DNA of 50,280 bases from Vallitalea maricola (GCF_036985595.1 NZ_BTPU01000079.1:1-50280); one strand, 5' to 3'. Shown: positions 25,009 through 34,370, numbered from the stretch's first letter. The notes: a model not told the origin generated them from the letters alone. Made by a program: numbers and translations.

Positions 25009-28000
25009 TTATCCTGTTAATTCATTTTCAATTAATTTTACTGAAACTCTTGTGGATATACCTTTTTCCTGCATAGTAATACCATATAATGCATCTGCGG
25101 CTTCCATAGTTCCTCTTCTATGAGTGATAATAATAAATTGGGTATTACCTGATAGCTTTTGTAAGTACTTAGCAAATCTTTCCACATTAGCATCATCAAG
25201 TGCTGCCTCTATCTCATCAAGAACACAAAATGGAGAAGGTTTTAATCTTTGTATTGCAAACAGTAAAGCTATTGCAGTAAAAGCTCGCTCCCCACCAGAT
25301 AACAGCATCATACTCTGCAATTTCTTTCCAGGTGGTTGTGCAACAATGTTAATTCCTGATTCCAATACATTTTCTTCGTCCACTAAATAGAGTAAACCTT
25401 TGCCTCCTCCAAATAACTCTTTGAAAACTAAGTCAAATTGGAGCTTGATTTCTTTAAACTTAATTTTGAATTGTTTAATCATTTCTTTATCAAGTTCATT
25501 AATAATTCCTATTAATTTTTCTTTAGCCCCTATCAAATCTTCTTTTTGTTCTGATAGAAAATCATATCTAGTAATAATTTCTTTATATTCTTCAATAGCA
25601 TTAACGTTAACATCACCTAATGCTTTTATTGTTTCCTTTAATTCCTTAACCCTATTCTTAAGCTGAGAGATAGTACCTAAATCATCTTTATATTCAGCTA
25701 CCATATTAAAAGTTAACTCATATTCATCCCACATATAATCAGTAATATTTTCTTTTTGCAGGTCATATTTCATTTTAACATTCTGAAGTCTCATGATTTC
25801 TTTTTCTAAGAGATTAGATTTTTCACTTAGACTTTCTCTCTCTTCAAATATAGCATTTTGGTTTAATGAAATCTCTTCTTTATTCTTATTCAATATTTCT
25901 AATTCAGCATGTTTAGCTCCAATACCATCAAGAACCTCTTTAACATCCTTTTGGTACTTGTTTATTAAACTGATCTTCAATCCTATATCACTTTTATTAT
26001 TTTGCAGTTCTTCATTTAGCTTTTCTTTTTGCCTCTTAATATCTTGTAGCTCATTATCTAATCTCTCTATATTCTGATTGGAACTATTTAATTTTTGTTT
26101 AGTTGATGTCATTGTTATTTTCAGATTAGTAATTTCTTCAGTTAAAGTGTTTTTAGTTGCCTTCTTTTTTTGTATTACTTCAGTAAGGCTTAACACTTTA
26201 TCTTCTGCATCTGTATTTTCACTTTCAGTTCCAAAAAGTTCTTCATTATATTTTTCTGTAGTAGCCATTAACTCAGTATTTTGATTATCTAATTCATTTA
26301 ATTCGACTTTACTGTCATTTATCTCTTGTTGTTTCTGGTTTATATCCTTAATAATTTGATTCATATTAATTTGTAATGAATTCATTTTAATATTAAGATT
26401 ATGTTCTTTTGATATTAATTCCTTGGACTTGTCAGATAGGTTATTTCTTTCTTCGACTATCTTGGTTCTTTTATTTGCAGCTATTTTGATTTCTTCTGTA
26501 ATTTGTTGTATCTTGTTCTTATATTCATTTAATTCCCTTTTCCTAGAAAGAAAATTATTTGCCTTATTCTTATAGCTACCTCCAGTTAAAGAACCCCCTG
26601 GATTTAATACTTCACCAGATAGAGTAACTATCTTTAACTTATAATTGTATTTTCTTGCCAGTGTTACAGCATTATCAATATTATCAACTATAACAACTCT
26701 GCCAAGGAGATATTTAATAATATTATCATACATATTGTCATATCTGACTAAATCATTTCCATATCCAATAAAACCCTTTTCATTATTGATTGGATTATAG
26801 TTTTTACTTATTTTAATACTGGTTAACGGTAAAAAAGTGGCCCTACCAAATTTGTTGGTCTTCAGGTAGTTAATCATCTTTTTTGCAGTTTCTTCTTCCT
26901 TAGTAATAATATTCTGCACACCGCCACCAAGAGCTGTCTCTATGGCAATTTCATATTTCTTATCTACTTTTATTATATCCGCAACAACGCCTAATACTGA
27001 ATCAATATTATTTTTTGTCTTTAATTCCATTACTTTTCTTATGCTATAATTATAACCTTCATAATGTTCAGTTATGTCATTTAAAGCATTATATTTAGAT
27101 TTATATTGATTTATTTGTTGATTATAGATATTTAATTTTTCTTCAATATTATGTTTTGACTCATTAATTTCTTTTATCTTATCAGTAGTGCTAATAGTCT
27201 CGCTCTTTGTTTGTTGTAAATCTTCTTCAACAAAAGTTATTTTTTCTTCTAATTGGTCCTTTTTATTGTTCAGTATAATGGATTCATTCTTTACTTTGCT
27301 AATTTTATCAATTAAGAAATTTCTTCTATTCTCAATATTTTCAAGCATAGTGCTATATCTTTGTATCTTACTCTTTACTATTGTTATTTCATTGAGTCTT
27401 TCAATTATGTTGGTTTTAATTTCTTCAATAGTTGTTTCACCAGTACTTATTTCTTCAGAAACTGATGTTAGACGTTCTTCTTTTTCCTTTAGTTGTGATG
27501 TTAATAGTTCTATACTTGATTTTAGATTAACAATTTCTTCTTCTATGACTTTAACACCCGTAAGGTTAAGGTCATGTTTAGAATTTATCTCATTAATATT
27601 TTGCTCTATTCTTTCATTAGTTACCTTAATAGAACTAATTCGTTCATTATTGATTTTAATATTATTTTCTATTCTTTCCTTTTCAAGATTATTTGTGGAT
27701 ATTTCGTCTTTTTTATTATCTATCTTAATACCTATATCCTGCAAATCATTATTCAATTCATTATATTTTAATTTGATTTCTTCGTACTTATTATTCACTG
27801 AGACAATTTCTTCATTGGTATTTTTTTCTTTTTTGCTGATATCTTCTACATTCTTATCAAGTTTTTCATATTCTAAGATAAAAATGTTTACCTCATATTT
27901 TTTCAATTCTTCTTTTAGTGACAGATATTTTTTAGCTACTTCTGCTTGTCCTTCTAGATTACCTTTTTGTCCTTCTAATTCCTTAATTATGTCATTTATC

Positions 28001-28569
28001 CTAAGAAGATTCTGTTTTTCCTGCTCTAATTTCTTATAAGCTTCTGATTTTCTTCTTTTGAACTTGACAATACCAGCCGCTTCATCAAATAGATCTCTTC
28101 TATCTTCTGGTTTAGTACTTAATATTTTATCTATTTGACCTTGTCCTATTATTGAATAACCTTCTTTACCTACTCCTGTATCCAAGAATAATTCATGAAT
28201 ATCCTTTAGTCTGCAAGGAGTTTTATTTATGTAGAACTCACTTTCTCCCGAACGATAAACACGCCTTGAAATAGTCACCTCAAGATAATCAATAGCCATT
28301 CTTTTATCATGGTTATCAATGGTTATATCCACTTGAGAATAACCAACAGGACGTCTGTTTTCAGTACCAGCAAAAATGACATCTTCCATCTTAGAACCTC
28401 TAAGCTGTTTAGCACTCTGAGCCCCTAGTACCCATCGTACTGCATCTGCAATATTGCTTTTGCCACTACCATTAGGTCCAACAATCCCAGTTATTCCTTC
28501 ATTAAATTCAAAATTAATCTTATTAGCAAAGGATTTGAATCCTTGTAATTCAATATTTTTTAAGTACAT
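25009..28569 (-). CDS. smc: Chromosome partition protein SMC
   Basis: SMC is the condensin ATPase that compacts and segregates the chromosome with ScpA and ScpB. The 1186-residue protein has Walker A GPNGSGKS at 31-38, a first coiled coil (about 170-500), the hinge (about 515-670, including ALGGGVQNI and GSLTGGSYK), a second coiled coil (about 680-1010), the signature LSGGERA near 1091 and Walker B CVLDEIEAALDD near 1115. AAGGAG precedes the ATG. It lies between rnc and ftsY, as in B. subtilis, though a 190-base spacer separates it from rnc. Confidence 0.98.
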   Translation of the reverse strand: MYLKNIELQGFKSFANKINFEFNEGITGIVGPNGSGKSNIADAVRWVLGAQSAKQLRGSKMEDVIFAGTENRRPVGYSQVDITIDNHDKRMAIDYLEVTISRRVYRSGESEFYINKTPCRLKDIHELFLDTGVGKEGYSIIGQGQIDKILSTKPEDRRDLFDEAAGIVKFKRRKSEAYKKLEQEKQNLLRINDIIKELEGQKGNLEGQAEVAKKYLSLKEELKKYEVNIFILEYEKLDKNVEDISKKEKNTNEEIVSVNNKYEEIKLKYNELNNDLQDIGIKIDNKKDEISTNNLEKERIENNIKINNERISSIKVTNERIEQNINEINSKHDLNLTGVKVIEEEIVNLKSSIELLTSQLKEKEERLTSVSEEISTGETTIEEIKTNIIERLNEITIVKSKIQRYSTMLENIENRRNFLIDKISKVKNESIILNNKKDQLEEKITFVEEDLQQTKSETISTTDKIKEINESKHNIEEKLNIYNQQINQYKSKYNALNDITEHYEGYNYSIRKVMELKTKNNIDSVLGVVADIIKVDKKYEIAIETALGGGVQNIITKEEETAKKMINYLKTNKFGRATFLPLTSIKISKNYNPINNEKGFIGYGNDLVRYDNMYDNIIKYLLGRVVIVDNIDNAVTLARKYNYKLKIVTLSGEVLNPGGSLTGGSYKNKANNFLSRKRELNEYKNKIQQITEEIKIAANKRTKIVEERNNLSDKSKELISKEHNLNIKMNSLQINMNQIIKDINQKQQEINDSKVELNELDNQNTELMATTEKYNEELFGTESENTDAEDKVLSLTEVIQKKKATKNTLTEEITNLKITMTSTKQKLNSSNQNIERLDNELQDIKRQKEKLNEELQNNKSDIGLKISLINKYQKDVKEVLDGIGAKHAELEILNKNKEEISLNQNAIFEERESLSEKSNLLEKEIMRLQNVKMKYDLQKENITDYMWDEYELTFNMVAEYKDDLGTISQLKNRVKELKETIKALGDVNVNAIEEYKEIITRYDFLSEQKEDLIGAKEKLIGIINELDKEMIKQFKIKFKEIKLQFDLVFKELFGGGKGLLYLVDEENVLESGINIVAQPPGKKLQSMMLLSGGERAFTAIALLFAIQRLKPSPFCVLDEIEAALDDANVERFAKYLQKLSGNTQFIIITHRRGTMEAADALYGITMQEKGISTRVSVKLIENELTG

Positions 28570-28681
28570 ACTATCTCCTTACCTTGTACAAAATCATTAA
28601 TGCTTTTCGTACCAAAGATTTATTCAATAAGATAAATTTCTCTAATCTATTATGTTAAAACTATACTGTAAAAATGATTGG

Positions 28682-28752
28682 CAATGAACAATGGACAATT
28701 ATTAATTCAAATTTATTATTTTTGATAGTTGTCAATTGTACACTGTCAATTG
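28682..28752. repeat. Imperfect inverted repeat between rnc and smc
   Basis: The arm 28682-28701 (CAATGAACAATGGACAATTA) and the arm 28726-28745 are inverted copies with about five mismatches, followed by another CAATTG. The sequence is built from ACAATTG/TTGTCAATTG-like words. It could be a weak terminator after rnc or a copy of a dispersed intergenic repeat; one copy cannot tell. Confidence 0.5.
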
Positions 28753-28759
28753 AATATAA

Positions 28760-29446
28760 CTAGATATTCTTAATTGCATCATATGCTCCATCTTGTTCAG
28801 CAGATTTTTTACTTCTACCTCTTCCATAACCTATTACTTTCCCTTCATGTCTTACCTCTACTATAAATAATTTGTTGTGATCAGGTCCTTTTTCCTTAAC
28901 AATTATGTACTCTATTGGTTCTTCACTTGTCTTTTGTATGATCTCTTGTAAGTGTGTTTTACTATCAATAAATAATTTTCTTTTTTCTACATCTTTTAAT
29001 AATGTATTCAAAATAAATTGTCTTGAAGCATCTAAACCACCATCTAGATAAATAGATCCAATCAAAGCCTCTACAGCATCTGATAGTACTGAAGCTCTAA
29101 ATCTACCACCTGAATTTTCTTCACCTTTACCAAGTCTAATGAATTCCCCTAATTTTATTTCGTTAGAAAAATTTGCTAATGTTGGTTCACATACAATACT
29201 TGCCCGAAATTTAGTCAGCTCTCCTTCAAGCATTTCTGTATAATTCCTAAATAAAAAATCACTAGTTACGATTTCAAGAACTGCATCACCTAAAAATTCT
29301 AGTCTTTCATTATTTTCAAACTTAGACATCTTATGTTCATTAGCATATGAACTATGTGTTAATGCTTGAGATAATAACTTTACATTTTTAAACTTGTAGT
29401 TAATAATCTTTTGGAATTCGTTTAAATTTTTGTATTTATTTCTCAA
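28760..29446 (-). CDS. rnc: Ribonuclease III
   Basis: RNase III cleaves double-stranded RNA, processing rRNA precursors. The 228-residue protein has the nuclease domain with signature NERLEFLGDAVLEIV, the second acidic cluster LSDAVEALIGSIYLDGG, and a C-terminal double-stranded RNA-binding domain (about 155-228, ending GRSKKSAEQDGAYDAI). The start is TTG with AGGAGG about 8 bases upstream. It follows acpP, as in B. subtilis, across a terminator. Confidence 0.97.
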   Translation of the reverse strand: MRNKYKNLNEFQKIINYKFKNVKLLSQALTHSSYANEHKMSKFENNERLEFLGDAVLEIVTSDFLFRNYTEMLEGELTKFRASIVCEPTLANFSNEIKLGEFIRLGKGEENSGGRFRASVLSDAVEALIGSIYLDGGLDASRQFILNTLLKDVEKRKLFIDSKTHLQEIIQKTSEEPIEYIIVKEKGPDHNKLFIVEVRHEGKVIGYGRGRSKKSAEQDGAYDAIKNI

Positions 29447-29510
29447 TATGTTCTCCTCCTTCGTTAAGGTTTACTAATAAAAGCGAAAAACCTTATTATT
29501 CTAAAAAGCA

Positions 29511-29532
29511 AAGCCCTTAAATGTAAGGGCTT
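29511..29532 (-). terminator. Intrinsic terminator after acpP
   Basis: AAGCCCTTA and TAAGGGCTT form a perfect 9-bp stem with a 4-base loop directly after the acpP stop codon. On the minus strand it runs into TTTGCTTTTTAG. It should limit readthrough into rnc. Confidence 0.8.
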
Positions 29533-29535
29533 CCA

Positions 29536-29772
29536 TTAGTCGTTATTAATCCTTGAGTTTATAGCTTCAATTGCATCATTAACTGTTACAATATTTTCTG
29601 CCTGATCATTATCAATCTCAATATCAAATTCTTCTTCAAGAGCCATAATTATTTGAACTAAGTCTAAAGAATCAACGTTCAAATCATCTACAAATTTAGT
29701 GTCTTTTGTGATTTGCGACTCATCCACGTTTGTAAATTCAGATATAATTGAAACTAATTTTTCAAATTCCAT
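29536..29772 (-). CDS. acpP: Acyl carrier protein
   Basis: ACP carries growing fatty acids on a phosphopantetheine arm. The 78-residue acidic protein has the attachment Ser35 in VDSLDLVQI and the usual four-helix pattern. The frame extends ten codons upstream, but ATG 29772 has AGGGGG 8 bases ahead and gives the normal length. It is placed directly after plsX; the fabD and fabG genes found between them in B. subtilis are absent. Confidence 0.97.
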   Translation of the reverse strand: MEFEKLVSIISEFTNVDESQITKDTKFVDDLNVDSLDLVQIIMALEEEFDIEIDNDQAENIVTVNDAIEAINSRINND

Positions 29773-29805
29773 TTTTAATGCCCCCTTTTCTCTTATACTC
29801 ATTAC

Positions 29806-30807
29806 TTAAATTTTTATGTTTTCCTTTATTTTTTCATTAATTTTTTGGTCTGAAAATTTCTTGCATTGCAGTATGGTATTTTTAATAGCTTTTGAGTCTG
29901 AACTACCATGTGTTTTAACAACCAAGCCTTCTAATCCAAGCAATGGAGCGCCTCCATACTCAGAATAATCAAAGCTCTTCTTAAAATTCTTCAATGCTGG
30001 CTTTAATAAAAATGTCCCTATCTTAGATCTAACATTCTGTAATAAATACTTCTTGAGCATACTAAGCATAGTTAAAGCAAAACCTTCAGTATACTTTAGA
30101 ATAATATTACCGACAAATGCATCACAAACAAGTATATCTGCTTTACCATCTGGTATATCTCTAGCCTCGATATTACCGATAAAATTAATATCCTCGTTTT
30201 TCAGTAATGAATAAGCCTCTTTTACTAAGCTATTGCCTTTGGATTCCTCTTCACCAATGTTAATTAGTGCAACCCTAGGATTCTTAACACCTAATACATT
30301 TTCAAAATAGATAGAACCCATTTTAGCATATTGAACTAAATAACTTGCTTTCGAATCTACATTAGCACCACAATCTATTAATAATGATACACCTTTTTTA
30401 TGAGGGATAAGTGGGGCAAGAGCTGGTCTTTCAATACCTTTGATTCTTCCTACGATAAAAGTTCCTCCAGCTAGTATTGCACCAGTACTACCAGCAGAAA
30501 CAAAAGCATTAGCTTTTTTTTCTTTTACCAGATTGAGACCTTTTACTAATGAAGATTCTTTTTTCCTTCTTATAGCCATTACTGGAGACTCGCAAGTATC
30601 AATAGTTTCTTTCGCATCCACTACCTCTAGTTGTTCTTTATTATATGTGTACTTAGTAAGTTGTTCATTTATGATAATATTATTACCAACTAAATAAATC
30701 TTTATGTTATTATCATCATTAATTGATTCTATACAGCCTTTAATTATTTCATTTGGGGCATTATCGCCACCCATTGCATCTACTACAACAGTTATCATTT
30801 CTTGCAT
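29806..30807 (-). CDS. plsX: Phosphate acyltransferase PlsX
   Basis: PlsX converts acyl-ACP to acyl-phosphate, the substrate of PlsY. The 333-residue protein has the opening VDAMGGDNAP, the SAGSTGAILAGG segment and the C-terminal SEYGGAPLLGLEG motif. Two adjacent ATG codons are possible; the second (30807) is 7 bases from GAGGG and fits better than the first at 4 bases. PlsX, ACP and the PlsY/GpsA pair together supply most of the first steps of phospholipid synthesis from this window. Confidence 0.96.
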   Translation of the reverse strand: MQEMITVVVDAMGGDNAPNEIIKGCIESINDDNNIKIYLVGNNIIINEQLTKYTYNKEQLEVVDAKETIDTCESPVMAIRRKKESSLVKGLNLVKEKKANAFVSAGSTGAILAGGTFIVGRIKGIERPALAPLIPHKKGVSLLIDCGANVDSKASYLVQYAKMGSIYFENVLGVKNPRVALINIGEEESKGNSLVKEAYSLLKNEDINFIGNIEARDIPDGKADILVCDAFVGNIILKYTEGFALTMLSMLKKYLLQNVRSKIGTFLLKPALKNFKKSFDYSEYGGAPLLGLEGLVVKTHGSSDSKAIKNTILQCKKFSDQKINEKIKENIKI

Positions 30808-30972
30808 CATTACACCCTCTAATCTACATTCTAAAAATACTATACTAAATTTTTACCATATTTTCAATATATATTTTAAAATTTCTAGAATAGCTTATAG
30901 TATTTGAGGCAACTATATATATAATTTTTGTAATATTCACGCATTCTAATTTAACTAAAGATTAAATAATTA

Positions 30973-30992
30973 AAGGCAGCATACGCTGCCTT
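30973..30992 (-). terminator. Hairpin terminator after rpmF
   Basis: AAGGCAGC and GCTGCCTT form an 8-bp GC-containing stem with a 4-base loop, five bases after the rpmF stop codon. The minus-strand tail is TTTAATTATTTAAT, so it is a moderate intrinsic terminator separating rpmF from plsX. The remainder of 30808-30972 is AT-rich with no gene seen. Confidence 0.7.
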
Positions 30993-30996
30993 CTAA

Positions 30997-31173
30997 TTAT
31001 TCAGTTTCAATAACTACTTTATTCTTGTATGTTCCACATGACTTACAAACTCTATGAGGCATAATTAATTCCCCACACTTACTACATTTCACTAAATTAG
31101 GAGCAGTTAATTTCCAGTTAGCTCTACGTTTGTCTCTTCTAGCTTGTGATGTTTTTCTTTTTGGTACTGCCAT
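30997..31173 (-). CDS. rpmF: Large ribosomal subunit protein bL32
   Basis: A 58-residue ribosomal protein beginning MAVPKRKTSQARRDKRRANW, the classic bL32 start. Cysteines 30, 33, 43 and 46 form a CxxC...CxxC zinc ribbon, so this is the zinc-binding form. GGAGGTG lies just upstream. It is 12 bases after yceD, the standard yceD-rpmF pair that often leads into plsX. Confidence 0.97.
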   Translation of the reverse strand: MAVPKRKTSQARRDKRRANWKLTAPNLVKCSKCGELIMPHRVCKSCGTYKNKVVIETE

Positions 31174-31185
31174 ATTGACACCTCC

Positions 31186-31686
31186 TTAAAACTCTTTAAA
31201 TAAATCTTTAAATACTGCTAATCTAGGGTCAATATCACTGTTATCACAGCTACAAGTAACCTTATTAAGATTAGCTCCACATTGATTACAAATTCCTTTA
31301 CACGTATCACTACATAATACTTTCATAGGTAAATCAATGATTAATTCATTTAAAGCTAATTTCTCTAAATCAAGATTATATCCATCAATATACTGAATTT
31401 TTTCTTCATTAACATCATCAAAATTAATGTCTTTAGAAAAATTAGTTTCGATTTTATAATCTACTTCTTCCATGCATCTATCACAAGGAATCTTAAGTGT
31501 TCCTTTAACCAAACCCTTTAAATTGACTTTTCTATGACCAAGATTCGTTAACTCCAGATCAATATGAATAATGTCAACTATTCGGTAAGTAATTCCACCA
31601 AAATTAAATTGTTTGATGCTTACATCAGTAGATATTTTTTTATTCATCCCATCATTGGATAATAAATCAGTTAAATTAAACTCCAT
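31186..31686 (-). CDS. yceD: YceD/DUF177 family protein
   Basis: A 166-residue protein of the YceD (DUF177) family, linked in bacteria and plants to large-subunit rRNA accumulation. It shows the CDRCMEEVDY motif, the NLDLEKLALNELIIDLPMKVLCSDTCKGIC region and extra cysteines near the C-terminus that may bind zinc. The frame runs 33 codons further upstream, but that extension covers the promoter at 31745-31773; ATG 31686 has GGGGTG six bases ahead. It is co-transcribed with rpmF. Confidence 0.95.
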   Translation of the reverse strand: MEFNLTDLLSNDGMNKKISTDVSIKQFNFGGITYRIVDIIHIDLELTNLGHRKVNLKGLVKGTLKIPCDRCMEEVDYKIETNFSKDINFDDVNEEKIQYIDGYNLDLEKLALNELIIDLPMKVLCSDTCKGICNQCGANLNKVTCSCDNSDIDPRLAVFKDLFKEF

Positions 31687-31744
31687 ATTAACACCCCAAT
31701 CACAAATTATTTTGAAAGGGAAACGTATAAAATAACCACATGTA

Positions 31745-31773
31745 ATTATACATATCAAATATACTTTTGTCAA
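31745..31773 (-). promoter_or_regulatory. Consensus sigma-A promoter of yceD-rpmF
   Basis: On the minus strand TTGACA (31768-31773), a 17-base spacer and TATAAT (31745-31750) match the consensus perfectly. Transcription should begin near 31738, about 50 bases before the yceD start, which rules out the longer upstream reading frame. Confidence 0.92.
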
Positions 31774-31820
31774 CATTTTTAACAAATTTATGGTAGAATA
31801 TTCATTAATCTAATTTTTAA

Positions 31821-33011
31821 TTAAATAAGTCTTGCTGTTTCTCTAGCTATTGTCATTTCTTCATCTGTAGGAATGACAACTGTCTTAACTTTTGCATCTT
31901 TTGTTGAAATATCTTTTTCTACGCCTCTACATTTATTAGCTTCTTTATCAACTTCAACACCTAAGAATGTAAGGTATGAACAGATATCTTCTCTTACCTC
32001 TGCATTATTTTCTCCAAGTCCAGCTGTAAATGCTATAGCATCAATTCCATTCATTGCAGCAGCATAAGCGCCAATATACTTTGCGACTCTATATGAAAAT
32101 ACATCCATTGTAAGTCTAGCTCTTTCATTACCTTCTTCTATAGCATTTTCTAAATCTCTAAAATCACTTGATATTTCAGAGATACCAAGAACACCTGATT
32201 TTTTGTTTAAAATAGTATTAATTTCGTTAATTGATAATCCTTCTTTATCGGCTAAAAATTGTACGATAGCTGGGTCCATATCTCCTGATCTTGTTCCCAT
32301 TACTAATCCTTCTAATGGTGTAAGTCCCATACTAGTGTCAATTGATTTTCCACCATCAACAGCACAAACACTAGCACCATTACCTAAGTGGCAAACGACT
32401 ATTTTCATATCTTTAATATCTCTGCCTAAGAATTCAGCAGTTCTATTAGATACATATTTATGAGATGTACCGTGGAATCCATATCTTCTTAGTTTATATT
32501 TTCTATAATATTCATATGGTAACGCATATAAATATGTTTTTGCAGGCATTGTTTGATGGAAAGCTGTATCAAATACCCCCACCATTGGAACATTAGGCAT
32601 AATTTGTTTACATGCATCTATACCAATTAAATTAGCTGGATTATGTAAAGGAGCTAAATCAGAGCATTTCTTAACTGCTTCTATTACATTATCATTAATT
32701 ACTGTTGAACTTGCAAATTCTTCTCCACCATGTACAATCCTATGTCCAACTGCGTTTATTTCATCCATGCTTTCAATTACACCATGATCTTTAGATACTA
32801 AAGCATCAATAACATATTTAACCGCATCTTTATGGCTTGGCATATCCCCTTCAATTATTATAGTATCACAACCAATTTTAGTATGCTTAATTCTTGAACC
32901 GTCAATTCCAATTCTTTCACAGATACCTTTTGCTAATACTTCTTCATTTTCCATACTTATTAATTGGTACTTAAGTGATGAGCTACCACAGTTTAATACT
33001 AATATATTCAC
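31821..33011 (-). CDS. ackA: Acetate kinase
   Basis: AckA makes ATP and acetate from acetyl phosphate. The 396-residue protein has the opening LVLNCGSSSLKYQL, GHRIVHGG, the FDTAFHQTMP and RRYGFHGTSHKYV motifs, and HLGNGAS. The start is GTG with AAGGAGAT about 9 bases ahead. It follows pta by 42 bases, the normal pta-ackA operon. Confidence 0.98.
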   Translation of the reverse strand: MNILVLNCGSSSLKYQLISMENEEVLAKGICERIGIDGSRIKHTKIGCDTIIIEGDMPSHKDAVKYVIDALVSKDHGVIESMDEINAVGHRIVHGGEEFASSTVINDNVIEAVKKCSDLAPLHNPANLIGIDACKQIMPNVPMVGVFDTAFHQTMPAKTYLYALPYEYYRKYKLRRYGFHGTSHKYVSNRTAEFLGRDIKDMKIVVCHLGNGASVCAVDGGKSIDTSMGLTPLEGLVMGTRSGDMDPAIVQFLADKEGLSINEINTILNKKSGVLGISEISSDFRDLENAIEEGNERARLTMDVFSYRVAKYIGAYAAAMNGIDAIAFTAGLGENNAEVREDICSYLTFLGVEVDKEANKCRGVEKDISTKDAKVKTVVIPTDEEMTIARETARLI

Positions 33012-33053
33012 CTTAACAATCTCCTTTTAATTGTAATTTTTTTATTTTTGTTA

Positions 33054-34046
33054 TTATAATGATGCTTGTACCGCTGTAATAGCAACTACTCCTACAATAT
33101 CATCCGCAGTACATCCTCTAGATAAATCATTAACAGGCTTTGCGATACCTTGTGTAATTGGTCCGTAAGCTTCTGCCTTAGCTAGTCTTTGAGTGAGTTT
33201 ATATCCAATGTTTCCTGAATCAAGATCAGGGAACACAAGTACATTAACTTTTCCAGCAACTTCACTACCTGGTGCTTTAGAAGCTCCAACACTTGGTACG
33301 ATGGCAGCGTCTAATTGGAATTCTCCATCTAACTTGACATTTGGGTTTTGTTCTTTTGCAATCTTAACTGCTTCTACTACTTTATCAACGTCAGCATGTT
33401 TTGCACTACCCATTGTTGAGTGTGATAACATACCTACTACAGGTTCTACTTGTACTAAATCTTCAAATGATTTAGCTGAGCTAAGTGCTATAGATGCTAA
33501 TTCTTCTGAATTAGGATTTTGATTTAACCCAGAATCAGCAAATAAGAAAGTTCCATTTGCACCATATTCACAATTAGGTACTACCATAACAAAGAATGCA
33601 GAAACCAATTTTGTTCCTGGAGCTGTTTTTAATATTTGCAATGATGGTCTTAGAACATTTGCTGTTGCATTAACTGCTCCAGCAACCATACCATCAGCCA
33701 TTCCTTCTTTAACCATCATGACACCTAGGTATAATGGATCATTTTTCAATAATTCTTCTGCTTTTTCTTCAGTCATTCCTTTATTTTTACGAAGTTCTAC
33801 TAAATCGCCAACGTATTTATCCATTTTTTCGAATGAATTAGGATCAACAAAGATAGCTTTTGATATATCCAATCCTTCTGCTACTTTTTCTATTTCTTCT
33901 TTATTACCAATAAGAATTACATTTGCTATTTCTTCATCAAGAATCTTTGCTGTAGCCTCTACTGTTCTTCTTTCCAATGATTCAGGTAATACAATTGTTT
34001 GATTTAAACTTTTTGCTCTGTTTTTAATGTTGTTTATAAAACTCAA
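33054..34046 (-). CDS. pta: Phosphate acetyltransferase
   Basis: Pta converts acetyl-CoA and phosphate to acetyl phosphate. At 330 residues it is the short Gram-positive form without the N-terminal regulatory domains. Typical segments are VLPESLERRT near the start, ADGMVAGAVNATANVLRPSLQ, and the C-terminal ANVLV-like strand followed by GPITQGIAKPVNDLSRGC. The start is TTG with AAGGAG about 9 bases ahead. Its promoter shows a palindrome and phased A-tracts upstream. It forms the fermentation ATP-generating pair with ackA. Confidence 0.97.
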   Translation of the reverse strand: MSFINNIKNRAKSLNQTIVLPESLERRTVEATAKILDEEIANVILIGNKEEIEKVAEGLDISKAIFVDPNSFEKMDKYVGDLVELRKNKGMTEEKAEELLKNDPLYLGVMMVKEGMADGMVAGAVNATANVLRPSLQILKTAPGTKLVSAFFVMVVPNCEYGANGTFLFADSGLNQNPNSEELASIALSSAKSFEDLVQVEPVVGMLSHSTMGSAKHADVDKVVEAVKIAKEQNPNVKLDGEFQLDAAIVPSVGASKAPGSEVAGKVNVLVFPDLDSGNIGYKLTQRLAKAEAYGPITQGIAKPVNDLSRGCTADDIVGVVAITAVQASL

Positions 34047-34097
34047 TTTAATAAACTCCTTTCAGTTCTCTAACTAAAAAATTATCTACTTTACTCT

Positions 34098-34127
34098 ATT
34101 ATAATATTATTGTTCATTGTATACAAT
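34098..34127 (-). promoter_or_regulatory. Promoter of pta-ackA with palindrome over the -35
   Basis: On the minus strand TTGTAT (34121-34126), a 17-base spacer and TATAAT (34098-34103) form a sigma-A promoter about 45 bases before the pta start. ATTGTATACAAT (34116-34127) is a perfect 12-base palindrome covering the -35 box, of the kind bound by some GntR-family regulators, and may be an operator. Confidence 0.75.
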
Positions 34128-34130
34128 ATG

Positions 34131-34165
34131 TTTTTTGTGTTTTTTTAAGTTTTTTTGTTTTTTTT
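34131..34165 (-). promoter_or_regulatory. Phased A-tracts upstream of the pta promoter
   Basis: Four runs of 6-8 T on the plus strand start at 34131, 34140, 34150 and 34158, roughly one helical turn apart. Seen from the pta promoter they are A-tracts lying directly upstream of the -35 box, the position of UP elements and of curved-DNA activators. Confidence 0.6.
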
Positions 34166-34270
34166 CTTAAAAACTTATCAAAGTGAACTAAAGGAGATAA
34201 ACTAATTTGTATTATATCCTTCCACAAACACCCCATAAATATTAGAATAAATTTATTTTTTCTATTAGGC

Positions 34271-34299
34271 TTGATTTAACACATATTTTACTTTAATAT
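34271..34299 (+). promoter_or_regulatory. Possible promoter of tmcAL
   Basis: TTGATT (34271-34276), a 17-base spacer and TAATAT (34294-34299) match sigma-A boxes at 4 of 6 positions each. A GAGTACT/AGTACTC inverted repeat (34306-34312 and 34332-34338) follows in the leader. Weak assignment. Confidence 0.4.
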
Positions 34300-34370
34300 T
34301 AAAATGAGTACTTAATAATACTATCCTATATAGTACTCTTATTATAAAATTTAAGCAGGTGATATTACAC

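Larger units (their letters stand above)
34047..34370. other. 324-base divergent intergenic region between pta and tmcAL
   Basis: No gene is seen here. From left to right it holds the pta leader, the pta promoter with an overlapping palindrome (34098-34127), four phased T-runs (34131-34165), about 100 bases of unremarkable AT-rich sequence, a possible tmcAL promoter (34271-34299) and a GAGTACT/AGTACTC dyad (34306-34338) in the tmcAL leader. Confidence 0.6.

Noticed and set aside
27188..28039. Long plus-strand open frame of 283 codons opposite smc
   Set aside because: It is the antisense of the smc coiled coil. Lys/Glu/Asn-rich codons read backwards give Ser/Phe/Leu/Ile strings without stops. 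No ribosome-binding site or family features.
31687..31785. Upstream extension of yceD that looks like a signal peptide
   Set aside because: The extension overlaps a perfect sigma-A promoter and lacks a ribosome-binding site. The hydrophobic look is an accident of AT-rich DNA.
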